A DNA stretch of 64,000 bases from Streptacidiphilus sp. PB12-B1b (GTDB lineage Bacteria > Actinomycetota > Actinomycetes > Streptomycetales > Streptomycetaceae), in the NCBI RefSeq assembly GCF_014084125.1, contig NZ_CP048405.1, positions 3,348,001 through 3,412,000 of the forward strand. The letters are read 5' to 3'. Positions within the stretch are counted from its first letter, which is position 1. Each line of letters opens with the position of its first letter. The position numbers and the translations under genes are program-made. The notes below the pieces were generated by a model, which saw nothing but the letters and a program-made list of their open reading frames with translations, was not told where the DNA came from and did not search any database. Below are positions 35,228-47,500 of the stretch, piece after piece.

Positions 35228-35441
35228 AACATGTTGGTGATGGACGCGGGAGTGCTCGGTCCGGGGGGCGCTTTCGTCGCTCAGGAGCACGTGCACTTCG
35301 TTGCCGAGAGCCGTGCCGCGTTCCACGCTCGGCCAGGACTACGGGCGCAAGCTCAACCAGTGCGCGGCGCGCGGCATCCCGGTGTACCTCGTCGTGGACA
35401 TGCGGACCGGGGAGTGTGTCCTGTACTCAGGCAGCATGTAG
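35228..35441 (+). pseudogene. Uma2-family (DUF820) endonuclease-like remnant
   Basis: Two blocks in different frames resemble Uma2 proteins: LVMDAGVLGPGGAFVAQEHV with HFVAE, and then QDYGRKLNQCAARGIPVYLV with VDMRTGECVLYS. In intact relatives these blocks are joined by a short catalytic segment with Glu and Asp residues. Here part of it and the frame are lost. The N-terminus is also missing. Confidence 0.55.
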
Positions 35442-35627
35442 TGCCGTAGTGCTGTGGTGCCGCGAGCAACAGCGGTGCTGGAGGCGTTCCGGTTGGACCC
35501 GCAGGAGCGGTGCGGCGGCGGTGGCCGCTGCTCGGGTGCCGGGCGTTGGATGCGCCCCGGTCCGGTGCTGGTGGCATCGGACCGGGGCCATCGTGGCTGC
35601 GCCGCGATAGGCGGTGCGGGGGTGGTT

Positions 35628-37505
35628 CTAGAAGGCGAAGTAGGCGGTGTGGGTGCCGCCGTCGGTCAGGGTGAGGGTGAACTGCTGGCAGGTGCCGTGG
35701 AAGGAGGCCGGGGTCTTCCAGATGTAGGTGTAGACGCCGAGCAGGGGGCTGTACGTGAGGGTGCCGGTGGCGGCGGTGCTGCTACCGGTGGGGGCGTGGG
35801 TGAGGCAGTTGACGGGCCCGGTGGTGGGCGATCCTGCGGCGATGACGCCCAGGCCCTTGTTGCCGTGCAGGCTGAAGGGGACCGCGACGGCAAGGCCCGC
35901 GATCCTGGGGTTCACGAAGGGCGGGTTCAGTACGGGCAGCAGGAAGCCGGTGAAGGTGAACGGGGTGACGTAGGTGTAGCGGTCGCCCGTGCTGGTGGCG
36001 GAGGTGCCGCCGGTGGTGGTGGCCTGCACGTCGACGGTTCCCGCTGCCTGGGCGGGGGCGGTGGCGGTGCAGGTGGTGGCGGTGCAGGAGAGCGCGGTGG
36101 CCGGGTGGCCGGGGCCGAAGGTCAGGGCGGTGGTGCCGGCCAGGTCGGTTCCGGTGACCGTCACGGTGGTGCCGCCGGCCGTCGGGCCGCTGGCGGGGCT
36201 GACGGCGGTGACTACGGGCGGGGCCAGGTAGGTGTACTGGTCGGCGGCTGTGGTCGCGCTGGTGCCGGCCGGGGTGGTCACGGTGACGTCGACCGTGCCG
36301 GCGCTGTGGGCCGGGATGGTGGCGGTGACGGTCCGGTCGTTGACCACGTGGACGGCGGTGGCCGCGGTGGTGCCGAAGTGGACGGCGCCGGTGCCGGCCA
36401 GGCCGGTCCCGGTGATGGTGAGGGTCCCGCCGCCTGCGGGCAGGCCCTGCCCGGGGCTGATCGCGGTCACCGCAAGGGGTGCGGGTGCGATGGTGACGTC
36501 GTACGGGGTGGAGCCGGTGGGGATGGTTGCGGTGACGGTGTTGGTGGCGGTGTCGATGACCGAGACGGTATTGCCGCTGATGTTGGTGACGTAGGCGTTG
36601 CCGGTGACCGGGTCGACCACGATGCTGCCGGGGGCCGTACCGACGGGGATGGTGGCGGTGATCGTGTTGGTGGCGGTGTCGATGACCGAGACCGTGCTGT
36701 TGTTCTGGTTGGTGACGTAGACACGGGTGCCGTCGGGGGTGGCCGACAGCTTGTACGGCCCGGACAGGCCGGGGATGGTGGCGGTGACCGTGTCGGTGGA
36801 GGTGTCGATGACCAGGACGGTGTTCTTGTTGTAGTTGGCCACGTAGGCGTGGGTGGCGTCGGGGGTCAGGGCCACCCCGGCGGCTTGCGGGACGATGGGG
36901 ACGGTGGCGGTGACGGTACTGGTGGCGGTGTCGATCACGGACAGCGAGCCGCCGACGAAGTTGGCCACGTACGCCTTGGTGCCGTCGGGGGTGAACGCGA
37001 TGCTGTTGGGCTGGTTGCTGGTGGTGATGGTGCCGGTGACGGTGTCGGTGGCGGCGCTGATCACGGTGATCCCGCCGATGCCGGGCCCGACGTTGTCGCC
37101 CACGTACACCAGCGAGCCGTCCGGGGACACCGCGATGGTCGAGGCGCCCGGTCCGACCGGGATGGTGGCCGTGACCGTGTCCGTGGCGGTGTCGACCACC
37201 GAGACGGTATTGGCGCCCTGGCTGGTGACGTACACGGTGGAGGCGTCCGGGGACACGGCCACCGCGGTGGGGAACGTGCCGACGGGGATGGTCGCGACCA
37301 CGGTGCCGGTGGCGGTGTCGAGGGCGCTGAGCGAGTTGCCGCGCAGGTTCGCGACATAGGCGATCCGGTCCCCAGTGGCGGCGTGCGCCGGGGCGGCCAG
37401 GGCGGTCAGGCCGGTCAGGGCAAGGGCCCCGGCGGCGGCCAGCGCGGTCACCCGCGAACCCCTGCGGGCTCTGGGCGCACGGGGTGGGTTGGTCAAGAAG
37501 AACAT
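35628..37505 (-). CDS. Secreted YVTN beta-propeller protein with two IPT/TIG domains
   Basis: 625 residues. The signal peptide is RARRGSRVTALAAAGALALT with AHA|A. About seven 42-residue propeller repeats follow, each with a YVxN strand and SVIDTATNTVTATIPVG (surface-layer or YncE-like). Then come two IPT/TIG Ig-like domains (ITGTGLAGTGAVHFGTTAAT, VTGTDLAGTTALTFGPG). A C-terminal domain of about 110 residues with two Cys (NCLTHAPTG, GTCQQFTLTL) ends the protein. The start is ATG at 37505 with GGGGGAGA upstream. Extracellular, probably carbohydrate- or protein-binding. It faces a similar gene divergently. Confidence 0.88.
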   Translation of the reverse strand: MFFLTNPPRAPRARRGSRVTALAAAGALALTGLTALAAPAHAATGDRIAYVANLRGNSLSALDTATGTVVATIPVGTFPTAVAVSPDASTVYVTSQGANTVSVVDTATDTVTATIPVGPGASTIAVSPDGSLVYVGDNVGPGIGGITVISAATDTVTGTITTSNQPNSIAFTPDGTKAYVANFVGGSLSVIDTATSTVTATVPIVPQAAGVALTPDATHAYVANYNKNTVLVIDTSTDTVTATIPGLSGPYKLSATPDGTRVYVTNQNNSTVSVIDTATNTITATIPVGTAPGSIVVDPVTGNAYVTNISGNTVSVIDTATNTVTATIPTGSTPYDVTIAPAPLAVTAISPGQGLPAGGGTLTITGTGLAGTGAVHFGTTAATAVHVVNDRTVTATIPAHSAGTVDVTVTTPAGTSATTAADQYTYLAPPVVTAVSPASGPTAGGTTVTVTGTDLAGTTALTFGPGHPATALSCTATTCTATAPAQAAGTVDVQATTTGGTSATSTGDRYTYVTPFTFTGFLLPVLNPPFVNPRIAGLAVAVPFSLHGNKGLGVIAAGSPTTGPVNCLTHAPTGSSTAATGTLTYSPLLGVYTYIWKTPASFHGTCQQFTLTLTDGGTHTAYFAF

Positions 37506-38219
37506 GAAGGTCTCCCCCTCATCTGCGCACCGAGGCGGCAGGAGACCGGTGGGCCCCCCTGCGACCGCCGCGAGCGCGGTACCGCAACGGCGCCGCCACC
37601 CCGGGGCACAGGCGCAGAAGACAGCAGGAAGCAACGACCCGCACGTCAACTCGGCTGCGCAAAAGAGGACTTGGGGCACAAGGGCCGTCTCCACCACCAT
37701 GGCACACACACAACCTTCACCGGGTGCGAACAACCACATCAACCCGACGAAAAGACCACCAACAACACCAGATGATCAAAAAGTGCACAGGTGTCGATCG
37801 AAAATGCTCAGAAATAGCCGCAGACCGGGCCCGGGGTAGGGATCCCGGATCAGCGAAACCGCGACCGGTGCCGGGCACGGTCCGCACCACCCCGGCGGCA
37901 CCAGCGCCGTGGTCACGGCCGACCACTTCACCAACGTGCCCCTGATGCCAGGGTCCAGAGGGGTGACAGCGGGGCGGCTTTGCGCTAATGATTGTTGTGG
38001 ACATATCAGGGTTCGCCCGCGGCTGCAGGACGGCCCTGGACCGTCGCAGCCCCGTATCCTGCTCGCGGCGGCGGTCGGACCCGTGGGCGGCACTGCGCGG
38101 CGAACCTCGGCCGGGCTGTGTCGCCCAGTGGTCCTCCCGTGCCCAGGTACGACCGTGTCGCTGCGGGTGCCAGGGCCCGCCGGGTCCGACCGGGGCGCGC
38201 GGATCCGAGGGGAGATCCG
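37506..38219. other. 714-bp spacer between divergent beta-propeller genes
   Basis: It holds both promoters and ribosome sites. Around 37720-37830 the base composition is noticeably poorer in G+C (runs such as GATCAAAAAGTGCACAGG), unlike the coding flanks. No credible gene is seen. Long open frames here are shadows. Confidence 0.5.
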
Positions 38220-39821
38220 ATGACCTCGCAGTATTCGAGTCCGCGTTCCGGCAGCCGGTTACGCCGCCGCCTGGCCGCCATGGCCGGCACGACGGCCCTG
38301 GCCGCTGCGGGCCTGGTGGGCCTTGCTGCCCCGGCCGCGCACGCCGCGGGCGCCTCGACCGTCTACGTGGCCAACTTCGGCGCGAACACCGTCTCGGTGG
38401 TCGACGCCGGCACGGACACGATCACCGGCAGCATCACCGTCGGCAACAGCCCCGCCGTCATAGCGGTCAACCCGGCCCACACCCTCGCCTATGTCGCCGA
38501 CTTCGGCGACGGCACCGTCTCGGCGATCAACACGGCGACCAATGCGGTCACCGCGACCATCCCCGTCGGCAGCAGCCCCCTCTCCGTCGCGTTCACCCCG
38601 TCCGGAACCGCCGCGTACGTCACGGACAACGGCGCCAATACGGTCTCGGTCATCAGCACCGCGACCAACACGGTCACCGCGACCATCCCCGTCGGGAGCG
38701 CGCCGAACGGGGTGGCGGTGACCCCGTCGGGCACCACCGCCTACGTGTCCAACAACGCCGACAACACGGTCTCGGTCATCAGCACCGCAACCAACACGGT
38801 CACCGCGACCATCCCGGTCGGGGCCGCCCCCACCGCCATCGCGGTCAACCCCGCCGGAACCCTGGCCTACGTCGCCGACAACAGCAGCGACAACTCCGTC
38901 TCGGTGATCAACACCGCGACGAGCACCGTCACCGCGACCATCGCGGTCGGGGGCGCCCCGAACGGCGTCGCGTTCAACGCCGCCGGGACCCTCGCCTACA
39001 CCGCCGACTTCGGCGGGAACACCGTCTCGGTGATCAACCCGGCGACCAGCACCGTCACCGCCACCGTCCCGGTCGGCAACGGCCCGGCCGAGGTCGCCGT
39101 CGACCCCTCGGGCACCGCCGTCTACGCCACCAACCTCAATGACAACACCGTCTCGGTGATCAACCCCGCGACCAACACCGTCACCGCCACGGCCAGCGGG
39201 TTCACCGGCCCGTACGGGACAGCCGTCGTCCCCGCACCGGCCGCCCCGCCCGCGGTGACCGCCGTCAGCCCGGCCCTGGGGGACGTCACCGGGGGCACGA
39301 GCGTCACCATCACCGGCACCGGCTTCACCGGCGCCACCGCGGTCAAGTTCGGCACCGTGGCCGCGACCTCGTTCACCGTCGTCAACGCCACCCAGATCAC
39401 CGCCACCGCCCCGGCCCGCTCCACGCTCGGCCCGGTCGACGTCACCGTCACCACCCCGGCCGGCACCAGCGCCACCAGCACGGCCGACAAGTACGCCTAC
39501 GTCAACACGGTCGCCAAGGCCACCGCCGACGGGCGGATCGACGTCGGCGGCCACGACGCGAACATCTCCTTCACCGCCCGCCGCACCACCCTGGGCGGCA
39601 CCATCAAGGGCAACCTGACCTACAACAACCACGATGCGAACGTCAAGATCAAGCAGGCCACCATCACCACGTTCTACCTGACCGCTCCGAACACCGCCTA
39701 CGCCGCGGGCACCGCCCAGTGCACCATCGGCGCAACCACCAGCACCTGCCCGTTCAGCATCACCGTCGTCGACAACGGCGACCACGGCGACTGCACCCCC
39801 ACCTGGACACCGTCACCCTGA
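38220..39821 (+). CDS. Secreted YVTN beta-propeller protein with one IPT/TIG domain
   Basis: 533 residues from ATG at 38220 (GAGGGGAGA upstream). Signal peptide: RLRRRLAAMAGTTALAAAGL with AHA|A. Seven or so YVTN repeats follow (TVYVANFGANTVSVVD, AYVTDNGANTVSVISTATN) and one IPT/TIG domain (TGTGFTGATAVKFGTVAAT). A C-terminal domain begins ATADGRIDVGGHDANISF. The frame ends abruptly at CTPTWTPSP, while the next frame continues with LDTVTLTYNTTTVGGRLEDG, so the end may be frameshifted. Exported, likely an adhesion or recognition protein. Confidence 0.85.
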   Translation: MTSQYSSPRSGSRLRRRLAAMAGTTALAAAGLVGLAAPAAHAAGASTVYVANFGANTVSVVDAGTDTITGSITVGNSPAVIAVNPAHTLAYVADFGDGTVSAINTATNAVTATIPVGSSPLSVAFTPSGTAAYVTDNGANTVSVISTATNTVTATIPVGSAPNGVAVTPSGTTAYVSNNADNTVSVISTATNTVTATIPVGAAPTAIAVNPAGTLAYVADNSSDNSVSVINTATSTVTATIAVGGAPNGVAFNAAGTLAYTADFGGNTVSVINPATSTVTATVPVGNGPAEVAVDPSGTAVYATNLNDNTVSVINPATNTVTATASGFTGPYGTAVVPAPAAPPAVTAVSPALGDVTGGTSVTITGTGFTGATAVKFGTVAATSFTVVNATQITATAPARSTLGPVDVTVTTPAGTSATSTADKYAYVNTVAKATADGRIDVGGHDANISFTARRTTLGGTIKGNLTYNNHDANVKIKQATITTFYLTAPNTAYAAGTAQCTIGATTSTCPFSITVVDNGDHGDCTPTWTPSP

Positions 39822-40356
39822 CCTACAACACCACCACCGTCGGCGGCCGACTCGAAGACGGCCAGGTCGAGGTCTCCCCGGAGACCGGCGGCAACGGCCA
39901 CTCCACCACCCGGACCCTGACCCCGCCACCGCCCACCAGCTCAAAGCCATCCCGGCCACCGATCCGGTCGTCGACGCGACACCGATCAGCGCCGCCATGG
40001 ACGGCGGATTCTCCGCATCCCTGCTGGGCGTCAACCTGTCCGGCGCACGCTGCGCCACCTCCGCCCTGGCCTACACCGACGGCACCGCCTACGGCGACAC
40101 CACCTGCCGACTGCTGGGCCTGCTCGGCATCACCATCGACCTCGACGTCCACCTGACCGGCGCCACCATCGCCACCGGCGGCACCACCGCCACCGTCACC
40201 GGAACCGCCACCGCCACCGTCGCCGGCCTCCTGCCGGTGACGCTGCCCGCCACCGAGGTCCTGAACAGCAGCGGCACCACCGGCCTGCAACTCACCATCG
40301 GCGGCGTCGCCCTGCCGACCCTGCCGATCGGCACCGGAGCCGTACAGATCGGCTGA
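39813..40356 (+). pseudogene. Frame-disrupted extension or separate secreted-type protein
   Basis: Directly after the propeller gene, the next frame reads LDTVTLTYNTTTVGGRLEDG, typical of the DxVxLTYN strand that closes such C-terminal domains. A third frame then gives ATAHQLKAIPATDPVVDATP and, from ATG 39997, about 119 residues of beta-rich Ala/Thr/Gly sequence with two Cys (SGARCATS, GDTTCRLLG), ending in GAVQIG. These may be pieces of one gene broken by two frameshifts, or the tail of the propeller gene plus a 5'-truncated neighbour. Confidence 0.45.
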
Positions 40357-40560
40357 CCACCGAAACCGGCGAACCAACGGAGCACGGCCACCGCTCAACC
40401 ATGACCATAGACCCGAGCCCCGGCCGGACCGTTCACCATGAACGGTCCGGCCGGGCAACCTCGACTCAAGCCTGACCTCCCGAAGGATCAACGCGGGGCT
40501 ACACCAGCGCGCGAAGACCCCGGGACAAGACCGCGTCCTCGCCCCGCTCCGCACAGCCAA

Positions 40561-40593
40561 GGACGCCCCCTGCCACCGTGGCAGGGGGCGTCC
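40561..40593 (+). terminator. Strong hairpin after the propeller region
   Basis: GGACGCCCCCTGCC-ACCGT-GGCAGGGGGCGTCC is a perfect 14-bp stem with a 5-base loop, about 205 bases after the last coding frame. Confidence 0.85.
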
Positions 40594-41550
40594 TGCCACA
40601 CCCGCCAAAGACCGACGCCTCCCGACCAGGCGGACCAGCAACGGCGCTCAGCGGAGCACCCCACTTCCCTGACCGACGGACGAAGCGGGCTGACGAGCGA
40701 CCCTGGCCGATTGCCGAGATCCTCATCAAAGGCGAGGCGGTTGGGGGACATGGAACACCTCGGTCAGAGCTACGACGTAGTGCAGGTGGGGCTTCTCGGT
40801 CTCCCCATTGGGAGATCCAAGGGCCGCTCTGCAATCGACGGTGCCCGTTCTGGACCGGCATCGCACACCTCTGCCCGCACCGTCAGCGGTCTTGTTTCTG
40901 TGCGGCGGCCGAACCCTGCAGCCGCTGCCTCGGGTGTTCCGGAGCTCCGCCGTCGATGCCGATCCCGTCCCGATGCCGGCATAGGTTCACAAGGGGTGGG
41001 TTCAACAGCGGCACAAGCCAGTGATCGTGGCGGTCGTGCCTGCCGTCAGGGTTCGCAGCTGGAGCCGATGGCGGTGTTTTGGGAGCGGACTGATAGGTCA
41101 GTGCGACGGCGGCCGGGTCGGTCCAGGCTCTGGAGGACGGGGTGTCAAGTCCTCAGGTGGCCAGTCTGTGGACTGGAAGCGGACAACTGCGCGGAGCGCC
41201 GACGGACCGAACGGCTGGGGTTGTTGTTCTACTGCGGTGAGGCGGGTGGATATGCCAGGGTAGCGACCGCAGGGTGCACGGTCAGATCCGTTGTTCAACA
41301 GGGTAGTTGTCGTGTCTTCGGCCTTCCCGGAGTCGGCCTTTCGGTTCTCGTTCCTGCTCTTCCGTTCGCAGAGTGCTCGGTGTCGAAGTGTGTGGCACGG
41401 GTGGTCCTGAGGTGTGGTGCGCTCGTGGATCGCTTGGTGCCGGTGTGCCTGCCGGGGCCGGCGACCACGTGTCTTTCGACGTCCTTGTGGTGGGCGTTCA
41501 CAGGCGGTCCGCCGTGGGGGCGGGCTCTGCGGTCGAGGAGAGTGTGGCTG
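40594..41550. other. About 950 bp without a convincing gene, upstream of the giant LamG gene
   Basis: The frame of the giant gene is open across this region but shows no protein-like composition or homologous motif until the Met at 41551. It presumably contains the promoter of that gene. Nothing else was recognised. Confidence 0.5.
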
Positions 41551-44500
41551 ATGCAGGACAGAACACTGACGAAGGTCTACCGGGACAAGGCGTACGTGTC
41601 GACGACGACGGTGCGTCACGGCGGCACGACGGTGGCGTTCGCGATGGACAACCAGCAGCGGATCTACTACAGCGTGCTGGACCTGGAGTCGGCCCAGGAT
41701 GTGCGCGGGCCGCTGGATGCGGCGTACTGGAACGCGGATCCGGGCCTGCTGGCGTTCCCCTCGGAGATCGTCGACCCGGGGTCGCCGGCGCCGGTGGCGA
41801 TGGTGATGCCGACGGTCAAGAAGGGCAGCCGGGTCGAGACGGCGCCGGAGAAGCTGTTCGCGGGTGAGAGCGATCCGTTCCTGTCGAGCACGGCGCGGCT
41901 GACCGCGGCGGCGCCGATCCAGGTGGTCTCCGACGGCCGGTACATCCTGGTGTTCCGGCAGTCGATCGGCGCGGACGACCCGAACGCGGTGTTCCAGACG
42001 TCGGGGACCGCGCTGTCGGGGGATCCGGCGCGCACCGACTACACGATGACCACCGGGCCGAATCCGGCGAAGATCGCGCCGGTGGACGCCTCACTGCTGG
42101 TGGACCGGTTCGTGCTGGTGGGCTCGGTCCTCAAGCCGGTGGTCGAGGTGCGCTACCAGCGCAGCCGCAGCAAGTTCGCCCCGGCCGCCGAGGGCACGGA
42201 CACGCTGGGCACCCGGGACATGGACGGGAAGCTGTTCTACGAGCCCACGAGCAAGCTCTCGTTCGTGCGGCGGGTCCAGGACGGCGGGTTCGCGGTGCTG
42301 CTGCTGCCCACCGCGGTGGACGGGGTCTCGCGCTGGCAGCTGTTCGTGAACAACACGGCCAAGGGGCAGATCGACTCGTTCAGCTGCGAGCAGGGCAAGG
42401 ACGGGCTGTTCAACATCGCGGGCACCCAGCTGTACACGAGTCCGGACCCCAGGTTCGCGTCCTCGGTGCTGGAGCGGGAGCCGGGGATCGACCCGAACAC
42501 CAGGCTTCCGCTGGTGCCGGTGCCGGCCTCGACCGACCGGGCGGGCACCGCGCTGCGGTTCTCGGCGGGGCCGCCGTGCGTGCTGAAACTGGTGAACATC
42601 AACATGGCGGCCGGGACGGGCGCGTGCACCTTCGAGGCGTGGGTGCGGCCCACCATGCCGTCGGGAACGATCGCGGCCACCTACGACGAGAGCCGCGCGG
42701 ACGGATTCCACCTGGGGGTGAATGCTTCGGGCCGGCTGTGGATCGGCCAGGGCAGTGGCGGTTGGAGTGTGACCGGCTCGCAGGCGCTGACGATGGGCGT
42801 CTACACGCATGTGGCGGCGGTGTTCGACCAGTTGACGGTCACGCTTTTCGTCAACGGCGTGAGCGTGGGAACCGGCGCGGTGCCGGTGGCGGTGGGACCG
42901 TCCTGCGTGGACTACCTGGGCAGCCGCAGCGTGGCGGGCCAGGTAGTCGAGCAGTTCGTCGGGGACATCGACGAGGTGCGGCTGTGGAACCGGGCCCGCA
43001 CGGCGGCGGACTTCGCCGACCGCGGCCGGCGCCTGGTGGGCATAGAACCGGGCCTGGTGACCTATTACCGGTTCGACGAGGGCGCGGGCGGCCTGACCGC
43101 GAACCAGTGCGACAACGCTTCGCCCGCGATGCTGAACGGCCCGGTGTGGGTGGCCTCGGACGCGCCGGCGGGGGACGGCCCGGGCCTGTCGCGGGACGTG
43201 TTCACCTTCGGCCCCAGCACGGCCGTGCGCCAGGCGGCCGGGCCGCTGGCCGCGACGCTCTACTTCCAGCAGGAGCCCGCCCCCACCGGCTACGGCGCCG
43301 CGCCCACACAGGAGAAGCGACAGGCCCGGGTGCTGCTGGCCTGCGCCACAACGGGTCCGGCGCCCACCGGCGGGTCGGCGGACCGCCGCTACGTGGCCAC
43401 GGTGGACTTCGCGCTGACGCGCGACGGGCGGCTGGCCATGGTACCGACCCTGGTGCCGCTGGCCGAGGTCGGCAAGCCCGCCCCCACCCAGAACCTGGAC
43501 ACGATCACCGCTGCACAGAACCGCGTCACGGCGGCGCAGACCCAACTGGCGACCGACCAGGCGCAGGCCGACCTGTTGCAGCCCACCTTGAACTACATCG
43601 CCGACATCGCCCGCTTCAGCTTCCGCGACCAGCAGCGCGCCCTCCTGGTGCGCACCGTGCCGCCGCTGCGGCTGGCCGCCGACCGGCTGGGTTTCGACCA
43701 GGCGCAGCTGGCTGCGGCGCAGCAGGCGCTGGCGACGCTGACGGGAGGGATGCAGGGCGGTTCGGAGGTGGTGCTAGCCATGCCCAAGGTCTCCACCGAC
43801 CGCGAGGGCCTGAGTGTGTACGCGTCGCTGCTGACGTTCGCGTGGACCACGGACGCGCCCTCCTTGCTGGAGAGTTCGACCGGTGACGTGGTGCTGTACT
43901 TCCGAGGCGGGAACGGGCAGTTCTTCTCGGCCTACTACGCCGCCGACGTCTCGCGGGCGACGCGGACGATCGCGGTGGGCACCGGTCAGCTGACGCTGCT
44001 GGCGCGCGACAGCGCCGCGACACTGGCCGATTTCGCGCTGAGCGTCGCCGACGGCGCCACCGCCGACCTGTGCCAGGTCTCGGTCACCGCCGGTGCGGTC
44101 ACCGAGACGTTCCCCGGCGTTCCGCGCCAGGCCACCGCCTTCGCGCAGGTGCTGAACGGGGTCCGCCCGCCGGGCACCGTCCTGGGCACCGTCGGCTCGG
44201 CCCAGGGCCAGATCATCGAACTGGCCGCCGCGCTGACCCAACCCCTGGCCGCGGGCGCGGCGATCTCCGTGGGCGGCCTGGTGCGCACCGTGGCCGCGGC
44301 GGTGTCGGCCGGAGCCAACAAGATCACCGTCACTGCGAACGGCGACTTGAGCGGCACGGTCGGCCAGCAGCTGCGGACCGCGTTGTACGACTATGCGACC
44401 GCGACCTGCACCACGGTGGGCGCGGTGCTGGACCGGGGCTCGCAGATCGTGGGCGTGAACCTCCTCAACCCGAGTGCGCCGGTGCCCAACGGGGCCGCCG

Positions 44501-47500
44501 CCGACGGGGCGGGCCCGCTGGTTCCGCGCTGGCACGGCAACTCTCCGGGGCGCGCGCTGTCCTTCGACGGCAAGGCCCAGTACCTCACCCTGCCCCAGGC
44601 CGGCTGGCCGAAGGTCACCTCGCCGGCCGACCTGACGGTGGAGGCGTGGGTGAACCCGTCCATGACCAGCAGCCGGTCCCGGATCTGGCACGCCGCCGTC
44701 CCCGGCGCCCCCTACACCCTGGCCCTGGAACCGGGCGCGCCCACCAGCGCCTTTGCCCTGGACGGGAGCAGCTGGGTGGACTGCGGCAGCGGCATCGCCC
44801 TGGCCGGGCAGAGCTTCACCATCGAGGTGTGGGCCAGGCGCCTGAACGGCGGCCGCCAGGACACGCTGTTCGGACACGGCGGCCTCACTATGACGGATCC
44901 GAACCTGTACCTGGGCTTCAACCAGGCCAACCAGATGCTCTTCGGCTGGTCCGGCGACGACCTGGCCACCCCGTCGCTGGCCGTGGACCTGGGCTGGCAC
45001 TGCTGGTCGGCCTCCTTCGACGTGTCCACCGGGATCCGCACCCTGTACTGCGACGGGATCCAGGTCGCCCAGGGCCAGGCGAACGCCCCGTACTCCGGGG
45101 CCGGGCGCACCATGCTGGGCGTCGCCGGCTGGGGCGGGGGCTGGGCCGCGGATGCCATCGTGGACGAGTACCGGCTGTGGGGTCGGGTCCGCACTCCGGA
45201 CGAGATCGCGGCGTTCGTGAACCGTCAGCTCAGCGGGCAGGAGCCCGGACTGCTGGGCTACTGGAGCTTCCCCGGCGCCTCCACCGTGGACCGTTCCGGC
45301 AACGGCCACGACGGGATCATGGTCGGGAAGCCCATCCTGACCCAGACCGCCCAGCGCGGCTTCTCGCTGGCAGCCGGTGTCGGCACGCAGTTCTTCCGCA
45401 GCCAGGAGGCGTTCCCCGCAGGCGACTGGTCCCATGTGGCGATGGCGTTCCGCCAGGACTGGGCGATGGCCATGGACGGGGACGGCTACCTGGACGCGGG
45501 CGGCCCCGACGGCCTGGACCTGGTCGACGACCTGACCCTGGAGGCGTTCGTCCGGCTCGACACCCTGGGCACCGTCCACGGCCTGATCGGCAAGGGCGCC
45601 ATCGGTTCGGGCACGGCGGCCTCAGCCGTGCCCTACAGCTTCTACGTCGAGTCCGACGGCCAGCTCGCGTTCACCTTCGAGTCCGGCGCCGGGGGCAGGG
45701 GCCAGCAGCAGGTCTTCCGCTCGGGCAGCGTCGTGAAGGCGGGGGTGTTCACCAAGGTTGCGGTGACCCGCAAGAGCGGCGAGGACAAGTCCGGCACCGT
45801 CGGCATCCGCTTCTACATCAACGGCCAGGTCGTGGGCGGCGACCCGCAGACGTACGGCGGGCCCAAACCTGTGGGCAACGACGCCAACTGCGAGATCGGC
45901 CGCTACCGGATCAGCACGTCGGCGCTCGGCCTGCGCGGCACCCTGGCCGAGGCGCGGATCTGGAACGTGGCCCGCGACAAGGGCCAGATCGGTGCGCCGG
46001 TCACCGCCAAGTCGCAGGGCCTGGTGGCCTGGTGGGGCTTCCACGAGAGCGCCGGCGCGACCACCGCCGACGGCTGCGACTCCTACCCCGCCCAGGTCCG
46101 CGGCCCGCTCCGGGTGCGCACGCCCGACCCGGCTGGCAACAGCCTGACCTTCTACCACAGCGGCAACCCCAGCATCGCCGTCCTGGACACCGTCATCGAC
46201 GATCTCACCGTCATGGGCCCCAACCAGGTCACCGCTGCCGCGAGGACGGACGCCTACGGCCAGCCCACCGAGGTCCTCACCGGCGCGCTGGACGAACTGC
46301 GGGTCTGGCGCACCTGCCGCACCCAGGAACAGCTCCTGGACAACATGTTCACCCGCCTGCGCGGTGAACGCGGCGACCTGATGGCCTACTACCCCTTCGA
46401 CAACGCCTCCACCGTCCCCGGCGCCACCGTCACCGACGCCGGACTGCAGGGCTGCGACCTGACCCCCTCGGCCACCGCCCCGGGCATCGTCCTGTCCACC
46501 GCACCGATCTCCGACGACACCGCCGAGGTCCGCTCCGCGCTGACCGGCACCCTGACCCCCTTCAGCGCCCTGGTCACCGGCACCCCCAGCGCCTCGGAGT
46601 ACGCCGACCTGCAGCGCGACGCCCACGGCAAGACGATCGGCGTCATGAAGAGGTCCTACACCTCGCTGCGCGGCACCTCCTGGGTGCTGACCACGGGCTT
46701 CAAGGTCGGGGACCTGACCACCACCTGGGTCGGGCAGGCCCAGTTCAACCCGCAGCTGGTCGGCTACCTGGAGGGCGCCCCGCCGGTCCCCTCGGAGAAC
46801 CTGATCGCCGGTACCGCCGACGACTACAGCGGCGCGTCCACGGTCGGCTTCGTGCAGGCCAACACCGTCGCCAACACGATCTCCTCGGACAGCAAGACCA
46901 GCGTCGACGCCTCCGCCAAAGCCACCTTCGAGGGCTCGGTGGGCGACGACACGTTCGTCGTCGCCGCCCCGCTCGGCGCGGGCACCGCCAAACCCCTCAG
47001 CTCCCTCAAGGCCAGCGCCGGCGGCACCGTCGAGATGAAGTACTCCAACAGCTGGAGCAACGACACCCAGGTCAGCCAGGGCGCCACCACCACCCGCACC
47101 AGCTCGGTCACCCTGGCCGGCCACTGGGAGCCCACCGACCCCACCGCCCAGCTCAACCCCACCGCCGGCCGGCGCTGGGCCCCGGCCAACACCGGCTTCG
47201 CCATCGTGCAGTCCGACACCGCCGACCAGTACGCCCTGCGCCTGGCCCACAGCGGGGTCCTGGTGGCCTACCGGATGGTGCCCAACCCCGACATCCCCCG
47301 GGACTGGAACGTCATCGCGTTCCCGATCAACCCCCGCTACACCAAGCAGGGCACCCTGGACGGCCTGGTCGGCTACAGCGCCCAGGGCACCGCAGCGACC
47401 CTGCAGCCCTTTGCCGACCCGTCCTTCCCCAACGCCGGCGACGGCGGCGCCTACAGCTACTACCGGCCCCGCGAGGCGTACGCGATCAAGCGCCGCATCC

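Noticed and set aside
35454..37775. A 773-residue Gly-rich plus-strand frame that resembles a PE-PGRS protein
   Set aside because: It is the reverse complement of the YVTN propeller gene, which has a signal peptide, ribosome site and repeats.
40438..41550. A 371-residue N-terminal extension of the giant LamG protein
   Set aside because: The extra residues are low-complexity and unlike any domain. A good GAGGAGA site and typical N-terminus are found at 41551.
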